Assembly: GCA_025359065.1 (NCBI GenBank)
Contig: JANYHM010000031.1
Coordinates: forward strand, 1 to 38,506
From: Synechococcales cyanobacterium GL140_1_metabinner_5_sub
Lineage (GTDB): Bacteria; Cyanobacteriota; Cyanobacteriia; Cyanobacteriales; Chamaesiphonaceae
Length of the DNA stretch: 38,506 nt
Direction: 5' to 3'
The notes under the pieces: model-generated
Told to the model about the DNA's origin: nothing
Database searches by the model: none
What the model saw: the letters and a program-made list of their open reading frames with translations, nothing else
Made by a program: the position numbers and the translations under genes
Shown: positions 16,655 to 25,116 of the stretch, piece by piece
Position numbering within the stretch: the stretch's first letter is position 1
How the letters are laid out: every line of letters starts with the position of its first letter

Positions 16655-16694
16655 GAAAGAAAATTAGAAAGTAAGTATAATCCTACTTTCTAAT
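16655..16694 (-). terminator. Attenuator-like hairpin between pilin and chaperone genes
   Basis: A perfect 11 bp stem (16663-16673 with 16684-16694) with a 10-base loop. On the minus strand it runs into TTTTCTTTCT. It lies 24 bp upstream of the chaperone start and would let most transcripts stop after the pilin genes. Confidence 0.65.
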
Positions 16695-16859
16695 GGAGTT
16701 GTCTAGCCGACATTAAAACCTCGATTACAAGGTAATCAACAAACTACTGTTGGCTGCCTAAAAAAGCTTAAAGCTATATAAGAAGCAGAGGATTACTTAA
16801 TAGGTTAGTCATGGTTTCCCTAAAATAATCCGATAGTAGTTTACTTAATTAAAACGTTG

Positions 16860-17411
16860 CTATGGAGTAACAGTCGCCACAATCGTAACTGTATAGTTAC
16901 CAGCAGCTAGTATCTGACTAGTTGGAACACTAGCTTTAGCAGTTACATCTAAAGTCGAAACTGCGCTCGAAAAACCATTACTCAGATCGTTTTTCCTGAC
17001 AGCAGAAACGGGATTTACCGCTGTGAAGCCTCCTGGCCCCACCGTATTGACTCCGAAATAAGCACCATTTCCATTGTCTAGCTTGTACGTATAAGCTACA
17101 GCTTGACCACCCAAAGCAGTAGTAACACCTGTTGCACTAGTCTCCAATTTTGAAGTAGTGGTGTTACACACAGTGCTAATTTTGCCTTTGGTGGTGGAAG
17201 TCAAAGAAGAAAGAAAACCTTGACCAGTGGGTAATACACCATCGGTAACAGCTAATGAGCAAGTCCCAGCAACCGAACCGGTGTGTATAGAGTCAAAGCT
17301 AGCAGCAGTTGTCGAGCCACCAGCAGCGGAGTTGTCACCATTAGCGTAAGCACTAGGAGCACAAACAGCAGCAACAGCTAATATAGCAACGGAAGCAATA
17401 ATTTTTTTCAT
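16860..17411 (-). CDS. Major-pilin-like exported protein B (tandem copy)
   Basis: A 183-residue protein, counted from the ATG at 17411 (MKKIIASV); the frame stays open further upstream but without a better start. Signal peptide cut at YANG (about residue 21). The mature protein is rich in Thr, Ser, Gly and Ala, with a first conserved Cys in GTCSLAVTDG and a second in STVCNTTTS, as in pilins with a disulphide. It ends with 'NYTVTIVATVTP', a likely beta strand. It is nearly identical to the next gene (17556-18095) over the first two thirds and differs after that. By gene order and repeat use it is the likely shaft subunit of the chaperone-usher pilus. No adhesin-like region is seen. Confidence 0.75.
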   Translation of the reverse strand: MKKIIASVAILAVAAVCAPSAYANGDNSAAGGSTTAASFDSIHTGSVAGTCSLAVTDGVLPTGQGFLSSLTSTTKGKISTVCNTTTSKLETSATGVTTALGGQAVAYTYKLDNGNGAYFGVNTVGPGGFTAVNPVSAVRKNDLSNGFSSAVSTLDVTAKASVPTSQILAAGNYTVTIVATVTP

Positions 17412-17480
17412 GATTTTGTATGAATGGGAGTAGTAAAGATAACAAGCCTGATGCACAAATTACAGTAAATATGAGTTAAC

Positions 17481-17523
17481 TTAGAAAATGCGAGAGGAAT
17501 TTACATCCCCGCACATTTTCTAA
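17481..17523. other. Hairpin between the two tandem pilin genes
   Basis: A 10 bp stem: 17481-17490 pairs with 17514-17523, and CG/CGC bases inside can extend it. No T-run follows on the minus strand. It may stabilise the pilin A message. Confidence 0.5.
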
Positions 17524-17555
17524 ATCAAGCAAGATATAGCTTGGCTATAATGTTG

Positions 17556-18095
17556 CTACGGGGTAACAGTGGCAGTTACAGTTACTGTATAGTTGCCAGC
17601 CGCCAAATTTTGAGTAGCTGGAGCTGCAACTTCAGCAGTTACATCCAAATTTGATACTGAGCTTGACATCCCATTGCTCAGATTACTTACTACGACGGCA
17701 GGAACGGCATTAACCGCTACTAAACCTGTATTAACAGCCGAATAAGCACCACTTCCATTATTTAGATTGTACTTATAGGTCGCAGCTTGACCACCCAAAG
17801 CAGTAGTAACACCTGTTGCACTAGTCTCCAATTTTGAAGTAGTAGTGTTACACACAGTGCTGATTTTACCTTTAGTGGTAGAAGTCAGAGAAGGAACAAA
17901 ACCTTGACCGGTGGGTAATGCACCATCAGTAACAGTTAGTGAGCAAGTCCCAGCAACTGAACCGGTGTGTATAGAGTCAAAGCTAGCAGCAGTTGTCGAA
18001 CCACCAGCAGTGGCGTTGTCACCAGCAGCGTAAGCACTAGGAGCACAAACAGCAGCAATAGCTAATACAGCAACGGAAGCAATAAATTTTTTCAT
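17556..18095 (-). CDS. Major-pilin-like exported protein A (tandem copy)
   Basis: A 179-residue protein counted from the ATG at 18095 (MKKFIASV). Signal peptide cut near YAAG (about residue 21). The two cysteines (GTCSLTVTDG and STVCNTTTS) and the Thr/Ser/Ala-rich beta pattern match its neighbour B. The N-terminal region from GGSTTAASFDSIHTG to about TTALGGQA is almost the same in both, while the later part and the last 60 residues have drifted, though both end '(T)VTATVTP'-like. Such pairs arise by tandem duplication with gene conversion of one half. The gene is second in the pilus operon, after 18206-18691. Confidence 0.75.
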   Translation of the reverse strand: MKKFIASVAVLAIAAVCAPSAYAAGDNATAGGSTTAASFDSIHTGSVAGTCSLTVTDGALPTGQGFVPSLTSTTKGKISTVCNTTTSKLETSATGVTTALGGQAATYKYNLNNGSGAYSAVNTGLVAVNAVPAVVVSNLSNGMSSSVSNLDVTAEVAAPATQNLAAGNYTVTVTATVTP

Positions 18096-18205
18096 GATTT
18101 TGAAGAATGATGATTGTAAAGAAAACAAACTTGGAGAAGAAGCCAATTTAACAGCCCATAATTTAACGATTAATACAGCAAAATAGCATTGAACCCCACC
18201 TGAAA

Positions 18206-18691
18206 TTAAGCAGGAGGATCAACATCTACCACCGCCTGAACCCGCACCGAGTAATCTCGCGCCGCCTGTAGCAAACGCCCATTACTCGCAGTTACCTGCA
18301 CCTGATAAGACACCCGCCCTATCAACTGCTCCGCAGACGATCGAAAACCAATCATCGCATTGGTAACATAGTCCGAACTATTAGCAGCAGTAAAAATACC
18401 ATTTGTACTAGTTACCCTAAACTGAGCTGTAGCCCCATGAGCATTAGTCGCTTCGATCAGTAATCGTAGGCGGCCAACCTTGCCCACCTTGCATCGCACT
18501 TCAAAAAAAGACTCACCCGCATAAGACTGTAGCTGCGTCGCCAAAGAACTATTGGGATACAAAGTTCCAGAGACCACACGGTCGATCGAACAAGGCGGAT
18601 CAGATTGAGCTAAAGTTCCTAAAGGAAACAAGCCAATCAGTCCAGAACTTGCACTGATCGCAACAGCAAAGCGAAATACGCCTAATTTCAT
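18206..18691 (-). CDS. Pilin-like exported protein (spore coat U type), first gene of the pilus operon
   Basis: A 161-residue protein with a signal peptide (cut near LAQSD, about residue 29). Two cysteines (PPCSIDR and EVRCKVGK) sit where SCPU-type pilins have their disulphide. The rest is beta-rich, ending in DYSVRVQAVVDVDPPA. It differs from the tandem pilins A/B, so it may be a tip or minor subunit. It is the first gene of the minus-strand operon; its upstream region holds four AAGACTT heptamers. Confidence 0.65.
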   Translation of the reverse strand: MKLGVFRFAVAISASSGLIGLFPLGTLAQSDPPCSIDRVVSGTLYPNSSLATQLQSYAGESFFEVRCKVGKVGRLRLLIEATNAHGATAQFRVTSTNGIFTAANSSDYVTNAMIGFRSSAEQLIGRVSYQVQVTASNGRLLQAARDYSVRVQAVVDVDPPA

Positions 18692-19339
18692 TGAGTAGCA
18701 ATACCAACAGATGAACTAAAGGGACGTATCATGTAGCTCAAAATGAAGTAACAAAAAATAGCTAAGACTTTTTAAGACTTCAAATATACCTATGGCAAAC
18801 CTAAATCAGCATTTGGCCCAAAGACTTTACGCTAGAAACGACTACACCGATAGCCAAGCACACAATAATACTCAAGACTTACAAAATATTCTGAAATTGA
18901 AATACCCTAGAATTGGGGGCATTTAAATTCATAAGCCTCGTAAACTCGAACACATAAGGTATCTTATTTTGAAATACGAGTATTTTACTCACCTAGCCTC
19001 ACCTACACCCTCACCATTTTCTTTGGTGATTAAAACCTATTTGTGAGAGCTTGTGAGGATTTAAAAATTCTTGACTGCTTAATTTATCCTCTTTGTCTAG
19101 AGGTATTTGTACAAAATATATAAAGAAATAGCCCTGCTTTTTGGCATTTTCCACAAACTTTAAATTTATTCACAGTCAAATCACCCTAAGCTTGGCACTT
19201 CATAACCAAAAAATTAACAAACAGAAACATTATGAGTCACCTGTAAGTCATCTAACTCATCTGCTTGTAACTCAATATTTCAACAGGTTACGAGCGAATA
19301 TCTCCAACTTCATCAGAAAAATCGCAGAGATCACCTAAA
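18692..19339. promoter_or_regulatory. Pilus operon upstream region with four AAGACTT heptamers
   Basis: About 650 bp without a believable gene (a 65-codon plus frame at 19141-19338 shows no signal). The heptamer AAGACTT occurs in the same orientation at 18764, 18774, 18821 and 18874, all within 180 bp of the first pilin gene's start. The first two are 10 bp apart, one helical turn. These may be binding sites of a regulator. A short stem (19011-19016 with 19024-19029) is also present. Confidence 0.45.
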
Positions 19340-20149
19340 CTAACGCAAATACAAATCCAACACCTCATGACAGTGCTGATCTTGACCCGTCACCGACATA
19401 GACCTTACCGTACCCTTCGACTCGCTTAGTACAGCTTCCCGCAACTGCGCCAGCACCTCAGCCGCCGGATTCACCAACACCAAACAACATCGATGCTGAC
19501 GCTGCAACATCGCCAACAACAGATCCACCGGCGGACAACCTACCGCTGCCGCATCATACTCCACCACCAACAACATCGATCGCACCTCCAACATCTCCAA
19601 AAAAGCCTCGATCGCCCCCGGCTTTCCCCGCACCAACTCTGGAATCTGACCAAACCCCGATCCTGTCAGCAGCCTAGTCAACACATCATCAAACGACTCA
19701 CACTGCCAAACATGTACCATTATCGTTTGATCAAACCGCCGAGAATACCGCTCCAACATAGAAGTTGTTAAAGAAGAATTTTTCGACTGACCCAGTGGTT
19801 CTAGGCAAACCACCTGCGCCCGATTTTCCCTCAACCACGCCTGACAGACAATCATTAACGGACTACGTAATGGATTTTTTTGATCCATTGCCGCTGCCAA
19901 AACCTCTAAAAAGTTCTGCTGATTGACTTTTTGTTTCAACACAACAGTAAGATCTTTAAAAAGAGCTGAAGCCGCATTTTGCAGCGATCCCTCGGTGTAC
20001 CTTTCGGCCACCGCCATTTGCTGATAAGTTTTTCTCTGTAGAACACCCGCAATAATGCATCGTTCACGATCACTCAAACTATTTTTCCGACTGGGATGAT
20101 TGGATAACGCAGCCAACAAAAAATCTAATACCCGTTCATCAGGCAACAT
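19340..20149 (-). CDS. Putative regulator with vWA-MoxR-associated-type HTH and degenerate ATPase-like domain
   Basis: A 269-residue protein. Residues about 20-85 read LSDRERCIIAGVLQRKTYQQMAVAERYTEGSLQNAASALFKDL, the pattern of the N-terminal HTH domain found in cyanobacterial vWA-MoxR-associated proteins, often fused to NACHT or AAA ATPases. The remaining part (about 110-269) has beta-strand and helix alternation like an AAA-type core (MIVCQAWL, SMLLVVEYD), but I see no Walker A loop, so it may be a decayed or non-nucleotide-binding relative. It lies next to the pilus operon and points toward it, with 648 bp between. A role as its regulator is inferred from position only. Confidence 0.55.
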   Translation of the reverse strand: MLPDERVLDFLLAALSNHPSRKNSLSDRERCIIAGVLQRKTYQQMAVAERYTEGSLQNAASALFKDLTVVLKQKVNQQNFLEVLAAAMDQKNPLRSPLMIVCQAWLRENRAQVVCLEPLGQSKNSSLTTSMLERYSRRFDQTIMVHVWQCESFDDVLTRLLTGSGFGQIPELVRGKPGAIEAFLEMLEVRSMLLVVEYDAAAVGCPPVDLLLAMLQRQHRCCLVLVNPAAEVLAQLREAVLSESKGTVRSMSVTGQDQHCHEVLDLYLR

Positions 20150-20287
20150 AGCAAAATACTAATGTAGTAAGTTAATTTAGCTTTTTATATTAAAAAATAT
20201 ATTGAAGCACGCAGATTATTGTACTACTGAAACTCTTAGATGTTAACCATTTGGCTAGAAGTTCCAAAAACAAAATTTTAGAAAGCC

Positions 20288-21016
20288 ATGACCGATTCAA
20301 CCCCGATCGCCCAGCATATTCAAGAACTCGAAGCCTACCTCGATAACTTATTGGTAGCCCTACAGCGCGGCGAACTTCCGGTAAACCTGCAACGAGTCAC
20401 CCAAGTCTTTGATCGCATTGTCACCGAAGACCTACCTCGCCTCAGCCTCACCCCCGAAAAACTCGTTGCCACCTACAACGACGTACCCAGTTTACTAGCC
20501 GCTTACTCGATCGAAGCCAACATCACTAGCGAATCTTTCCAAAACGCCAGCCGTGACAGCGTGATCTTTGGTCGCGAACTAAATGGCAACTACTGGATAG
20601 TCCCCATGATCGACCCTCCGGGCTGCGCTTGGCTACTGCTCAACCCCCAGCGCAAAATATTGTTCGATCGACTGCAATCTCTACCTCTAGCCTTTGACTT
20701 CGATAAATCAACAGAAAACCTCTTGATCAAAAAACCAGCCCTAGTCAAACTGCTGCCCACCGAACCACCCACTTGGCAAGTCCTCAAAAAAGGACAGCTC
20801 GACAGCAGTGGTCAAGTAGATAGTGGCAATCAAGCTCTGCCAGCCGAAATTACTCGGCTTAACAAAGAACTGCGATCATTAGAAGACCGCAACAACTTTC
20901 TGAATCAGCGCATTGATCGACTCACCCAAGCTCTACAAGAATCTCAAGACTCCGTAAACCAGCGACTCGAAAAGTTCAAAGCTGCCCTTGTTGAACTCAT
21001 CAATGCTAAAAAATAG
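20288..21016 (+). CDS. Conserved-looking cytoplasmic protein with C-terminal coiled coil
   Basis: A 242-residue protein with no signal peptide or membrane segment. Residues about 1-60 are helical. About 70-165 hold a compact domain with FGRELNGNYWIVPM and LLLNPQRKILFDRLQSL. The end (about 180-242) is a coiled coil (EITRLNKELRSLEDRNNFLNQ). I recognise no function. Similar proteins with a PPxxW-type middle and coiled-coil end may occur in other cyanobacteria. It stands alone, with a start about 140 bp from the divergent regulator gene, so the two might share a control region. Confidence 0.65.
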   Translation: MTDSTPIAQHIQELEAYLDNLLVALQRGELPVNLQRVTQVFDRIVTEDLPRLSLTPEKLVATYNDVPSLLAAYSIEANITSESFQNASRDSVIFGRELNGNYWIVPMIDPPGCAWLLLNPQRKILFDRLQSLPLAFDFDKSTENLLIKKPALVKLLPTEPPTWQVLKKGQLDSSGQVDSGNQALPAEITRLNKELRSLEDRNNFLNQRIDRLTQALQESQDSVNQRLEKFKAALVELINAKK

Positions 21017-21020
21017 GATT

Positions 21021-21491
21021 TTATGGCACCGCCTTCAGGCGACTAACCTTCAAGAAAAACTTTCCGCCGCTGGTATCACTAAAACCCTGCACTCTTACCG
21101 TGTAAGACCCCGTCTTTTTAATGCGAGCAAATAATAAAGAATTACTCGAACCATCTGGACCATCATCATTTTTGCCGACAGTTTTGCCCTCCTTGCTCAA
21201 CAGGGTCACTACTGTATCAAAGTTATCGGAGGTAAGCTCAATTACCACCTGCTCACCGCTAGCTAGCTGAATGGCATAATCACGAGCAAAGCCGCCATCA
21301 CCCAAAGGGATATCTCGATCGGTTAAAGCATCAGCCACTTCATTGCTTGGAGGCAACGAAATAGGAGTGTATACTCGGTTATCTTGGGCAGCTACCCTGC
21401 CAGAATTTATCAATATCAGAAGCCCACCAAGGGTAATTCTGTTGGCGATCGGCCATATTCTCGAAAAGAGTCTTAGAAATTTTTTAGACAT
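21021..21491 (-). CDS. Exported PPC-domain protein
   Basis: A 156-residue protein counted from the ATG at 21491 (MSKKFLRLF); a longer start at 21536 would put 15 polar residues ahead of the signal peptide, which is less likely. The signal peptide runs to about residue 35 (cut at VAA-QD). The mature part (about 60-155) has the pattern of the bacterial pre-peptidase C-terminal (PPC) domain: DYAIQLASGEQVVIELTSD, then FDTVVTLLS, a GKNDDGPDGSSNS loop and GSYTVRVQGF. PPC domains sit on many exported enzymes and seem to be binding or processing modules; here it is alone. It is divergent from the inositol monophosphatase gene 63 bp away. Confidence 0.7.
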   Translation of the reverse strand: MSKKFLRLFSRIWPIANRITLGGLLILINSGRVAAQDNRVYTPISLPPSNEVADALTDRDIPLGDGGFARDYAIQLASGEQVVIELTSDNFDTVVTLLSKEGKTVGKNDDGPDGSSNSLLFARIKKTGSYTVRVQGFSDTSGGKFFLKVSRLKAVP

Positions 21492-21554
21492 GGGGGTAGA
21501 TTTAGTAGGCAGCACCGTAGTTTTTGACTCCCTCATAAATATATATCGAACATC

Positions 21555-22415
21555 ATGTCCCAGTCACCTATCTCTCAATTACCTTCAGCCACAGATTTAC
21601 AGAGTTTCTTAGAAATAGCCACCGAAGCCGCCCTATCTGCCGGAGCAATTATTAATCACCATCGAGATAACCTCGCTGGCCAAATTGAGTCTAAAGGCCG
21701 CCCTGGCGACTTAGTAACCGTGGCCGATCGAGAAGCAGAAGCCCGGATTGTGGAAATTTTGCAGCGTCATTTGCCGACTCATAGCATTTTGGCCGAAGAG
21801 ACTGGGAAATATGGGAATAGTAATGCAGAGTTTTTGTGGGTCATTGATCCCCTAGACGGCACCACCAACTACGCTCACCAATATCCCTTCAGCGCAGTTT
21901 CGATCGGCCTATTAGTCGCCGGAGTACCCACTCTGGGCGTGATTTTTGATCCATGGCATCAAGAACTTTTTCGGGCAGCCACCGGGTTTGGCGCTACCTG
22001 TAACCGCCGATCGATCCGGGTTTCCCAAACTGCAACTCTAGCTGAGAGTTTGTTGGTCACGGGCTTTGCCTATGATCGACGAGAAACCACCGACAACAAC
22101 TATCGAGAGTTCTGTTACCTTACTCACCACACCCAAGGCGTGCGCAGAGGCGGAGCAGCAGCGATCGACTTAGCCTATGTGGCTTGCGGTCGGCTCGATG
22201 GCTATTGGGAGCGCGGCTTATCTCCTTGGGATTTGGCCGCTGGAGTAGTGATTGTACAAGAAGCTGGTGGATTAGTCAGCGCCTACGATGAAAGCCCATT
22301 CGTGCTGGATTCTGGTCGAATTTTGGCCACCAATGGCCATCTACAGACACCACTCAGCCAAGCTTTAGCAAAAGTTCAGGCAACTCCCTGGGAATTTCCC
22401 ACCGAGTTATTCTGA
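21555..22415 (+). CDS. Inositol monophosphatase family protein
   Basis: A 286-residue enzyme of the magnesium-dependent IMPase/FBPase/CysQ superfamily. It hydrolyses small phosphate monoesters such as inositol phosphate; the true substrate cannot be fixed from sequence, and related proteins act on histidinol phosphate or fructose bisphosphate. Metal-binding residues are in place: ILAEETG (Glu pair near residues 78-79), WVIDPLDGTTN (about 95-105) and SPWDLAAG near residue 226. A GRPGDLVTVADREAE motif precedes them. Length is normal. It is not in an obvious operon. Upstream the PPC-domain gene runs the other way. Confidence 0.9.
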   Translation: MSQSPISQLPSATDLQSFLEIATEAALSAGAIINHHRDNLAGQIESKGRPGDLVTVADREAEARIVEILQRHLPTHSILAEETGKYGNSNAEFLWVIDPLDGTTNYAHQYPFSAVSIGLLVAGVPTLGVIFDPWHQELFRAATGFGATCNRRSIRVSQTATLAESLLVTGFAYDRRETTDNNYREFCYLTHHTQGVRRGGAAAIDLAYVACGRLDGYWERGLSPWDLAAGVVIVQEAGGLVSAYDESPFVLDSGRILATNGHLQTPLSQALAKVQATPWEFPTELF

Positions 22416-22477
22416 GCGGCAGCCCAGCATTACTAACGTCCACACATTAGAGATATCGGCTATCTGCTGCAACAAGT

Positions 22478-23413
22478 ATGAATCTCAAACCAACCCAAGG
22501 CTTATTTAAATTTGACTTCACTGACCATCATGCCTTTTTGGGGGTGTCTGTAGATGCCGATGCCACGGGTGTACGCGATCGATACAAAGAGGTTGCTCGC
22601 TTAATGCACCCAGATAGCGCTAACTGGCAAACCGTCAGCGAAAAAATGCTAGCCACCAAGATTTTTTCGAGTGTGGTGAACCAGTCATATGGTCAAATTT
22701 CTAAAGCTGCGCAGCTTCAAGAACAACAGGCCATGTTAGAACTGCTAGCCAAAAGAATCACGGCTGATGCGGGCAAAATTGATATCATTAGCAGCAGTGC
22801 CCAGAAACTCTATCAGCAAAGTACCGAAGACCTAAATCGCGTCTATCACGAGTTGTTGAGAGAGTTAGCTCTCAAGCAATATACCTTGCTAGAAAATAGC
22901 ACTGAAGTTACCGGTAATATTAGTGAGCTAAATCTTGTTTATTTACTCCGAAAACGTAATCAAGCTAGTCGTCTTCCCTTGGCCAGTGCTAATTCTGCTA
23001 CCAATAAAACAGTAGAGCAACCGCCAGTAGAAACAACAACTGCAATCGAAACACCAAAAGTCGCCGAAATATCTAAAAACCCCTTGCAAGGAGAAAAAGC
23101 CATGCGACGGGCAGAGGAATATATCAATATGCGGAATTGGACTAAGGCAAATGTGGAATTACGGGAAGTCTTAAAAGATGATCCTAATAACGCGATCGCC
23201 CATGCCCAAATGGCGATTGTCTATTATCGTCAAAATCAGGTAACGATGGCTAAAATGCACATTAATAAAGCTATCCAGCTAGATCCTAGCGCCCCGATCG
23301 TGAAAAATGCTAAGCAAGAAATCAAAAAGATGATGTCTGACACTCCAGTCGCCAGTAAGCCATCAGCTACAGCCGGAAAGGGTGGATTGTTTGGCATGTT
23401 TGGTAAAAAGTAG
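22478..23413 (+). CDS. DnaJ-domain protein with C-terminal TPR
   Basis: A 311-residue protein. Residues about 15-75 form a J domain with the HPD motif at 44-46 (ARLMHPDSANW). The middle (about 80-200) is helical and then Pro/Thr-rich. The C-terminal 100 residues hold two to three TPR-like helices (AEEYINMRNWTKANVELREV, AIVYYRQNQVTMAKMHINKA). J domains stimulate Hsp70/DnaK ATPase; TPRs bind partner proteins. This type, with a J domain in front and TPRs behind, is common in cyanobacteria, often annotated as J-domain proteins of unknown client. It ends convergently with ndhD. Confidence 0.8.
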   Translation: MNLKPTQGLFKFDFTDHHAFLGVSVDADATGVRDRYKEVARLMHPDSANWQTVSEKMLATKIFSSVVNQSYGQISKAAQLQEQQAMLELLAKRITADAGKIDIISSSAQKLYQQSTEDLNRVYHELLRELALKQYTLLENSTEVTGNISELNLVYLLRKRNQASRLPLASANSATNKTVEQPPVETTTAIETPKVAEISKNPLQGEKAMRRAEEYINMRNWTKANVELREVLKDDPNNAIAHAQMAIVYYRQNQVTMAKMHINKAIQLDPSAPIVKNAKQEIKKMMSDTPVASKPSATAGKGGLFGMFGKK

Positions 23414-23425
23414 TTTTTCCTTAGT

Positions 23426-23447
23426 AAAAAAGGAGGCAATGCCTCCC
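23426..23447 (-). terminator. Intrinsic terminator of ndhD
   Basis: The stem GGAGGC (23432-23437) pairs with GCCTCC (23441-23446). Read on the minus strand it runs into six T (plus-strand A at 23426-23431). It lies 30 bp after the ndhD stop. Confidence 0.75.
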
Positions 23448-23478
23448 AAAAGCTTTCACTAAATTAATATTTGACTTG

Positions 23479-25116
23479 TTAACGGCTAGCTAAGCTACTC
23501 ACTAATTGTTTTTGGTTTTTGGATTCGATCGCTGCGCTTGCAGTAAAAGCTACCGATGGAGATCTGAACATTTGCGAGATGCTAGTGTTATTTTCGGTTT
23601 GAGCAATCATTGGCAAAGCAGACTGAAGATGAGAAGCTACAGCTACCGTGGTCGCATCATAGGTTTGAGTGGCAATTTTGGGATATAGACCAATGCCAAT
23701 AATCGGCACTAACAAACAAGCCGTAATAAATACTTCCCGAGGTTTGGCATCTAACCAAGCCGATGATTCGGCAGCCAGCTCATCTTGTTTTCCATAAAAG
23801 ACTTTGCGCAACATTGACAACAAATAGATTGGAGTAAGCATGATGCCTACTGCGGAAAGTAACACTACCACAATTTTGAAGCTGTCACTGTAGGCGGTGC
23901 TAGTTGTCAAACCAAGAAAGATAGTGAGTTCTCCTACAAAACCACTCATTCCAGGTAGAGCTAAAGAAGCCATTGAACCGGCAGTGAACAAAGCAAAAGT
24001 GGTGGGCATCGATCGAGCGATACCACCCATCTTTTCCATAGACAATGTGTGAGTGCGATCGTAAGTCACCCCAGCCAAGAAGAACAACGCTGCTGCAATC
24101 AAACCATGAGAGATCATTTGCAACACAGCCCCATTGATTCCTAGGGCAGTGAAAGAAGCAATACCAATCAACACAAAACCCATGTGGGAAATCGAAGAAT
24201 AAGCCAATCTTCTTTTCAGATTGTCTTGAGAGAAAGCGGCCAAGGCTCCATAGACAATATTGACTACACCCAGAATCGCCAGCATCGGTGCAAAGTACAC
24301 ATGAGCATGGGGTAGCATTTCGGCATTCATCCGAATCAAGGCGTAGCCACCCATTTTTAACAACACACCCGCCAGCACCATTGAACCGGGAGCCGGTGCT
24401 TCACCGTGAGCATCGGGCAACCAAGTATGAAAAGGAAAGATAGGTAGTTTAACGCCGAAGGCAATCAAGAATCCTAAATAAGCAGCAATTTCTAGGCCGA
24501 TCGGATAATCCTTCATTCCTAACTCAGTCATATCAAAAGTTAGATGATTGCCAGAGAAAGCTAAAGCCAGAGCCGCCACCAAAATGAAGATCGAAGAAAG
24601 AGCGGTATAAATAATGAACTTAGTAGCTGCATACATCCGCTTGGGTCCACCCCAAATTGCAATCAGTAAATATACCGGCACTAGTTCGATTTCCCACAGC
24701 AAAAAGAACAGCAGCATGTCCTGAGTCAAAAACACCCCAATTTGGGCACTGTACATTACTAGCATCAGAGCAAAAAATAAGCGGGGTTTCTTAGAAGTCT
24801 CCCAACCAGCAAATATTGCCAAAGTTGTCACAAAACCCGTCAAAACTACCAGGGGCATTGATAATCCATCTACACCGATCGACCAATTCAGACCAATCTG
24901 CGGAATCCAGGCATACTGCTCTACCAGTTGCAAGCCAGAGTCACCGAAGTTGTACTGGGTAGCAAACACATACAAAATACCCACCATTTCAGCAATGGCA
25001 GCAGCGAGCGTGTACTGCGGCAAAATCTTGCTGTCTTTGGTGGGGAGAAACGGAATCGGGAGTGCAGCGATTAGAGGAAAAACAATGATGGCAGTCAGCC
25101 AGGGGAAATGACTCAT
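23479..25116 (-). CDS. ndhD: NAD(P)H-quinone oxidoreductase subunit 4
   Basis: A 545-residue integral membrane protein with about 14 hydrophobic segments, the antiporter-like NuoM/NdhD fold. Recognisable stretches include [57 protein letters not shown] and [18 protein letters not shown]; Glu and Lys in the membrane segments carry protons. It is part of the thylakoid NDH-1 complex, serving respiration and cyclic electron flow. Cyanobacteria have several NdhD types (D1/D2 for respiration, D3/D4 for CO2 uptake). This one looks D1/D2-like, but the exact type is not decided here. The gene stands alone, without ndhF beside it. Confidence 0.95.
   Translation of the reverse strand: MSHFPWLTAIIVFPLIAALPIPFLPTKDSKILPQYTLAAAIAEMVGILYVFATQYNFGDSGLQLVEQYAWIPQIGLNWSIGVDGLSMPLVVLTGFVTTLAIFAGWETSKKPRLFFALMLVMYSAQIGVFLTQDMLLFFLLWEIELVPVYLLIAIWGGPKRMYAATKFIIYTALSSIFILVAALALAFSGNHLTFDMTELGMKDYPIGLEIAAYLGFLIAFGVKLPIFPFHTWLPDAHGEAPAPGSMVLAGVLLKMGGYALIRMNAEMLPHAHVYFAPMLAILGVVNIVYGALAAFSQDNLKRRLAYSSISHMGFVLIGIASFTALGINGAVLQMISHGLIAAALFFLAGVTYDRTHTLSMEKMGGIARSMPTTFALFTAGSMASLALPGMSGFVGELTIFLGLTTSTAYSDSFKIVVVLLSAVGIMLTPIYLLSMLRKVFYGKQDELAAESSAWLDAKPREVFITACLLVPIIGIGLYPKIATQTYDATTVAVASHLQSALPMIAQTENNTSISQMFRSPSVAFTASAAIESKNQKQLVSSLASR

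Noticed and set aside
19141-19338. 65-codon plus ORF in the pilus upstream region
   Set aside because: No ribosome site, no domain, and low-complexity composition.
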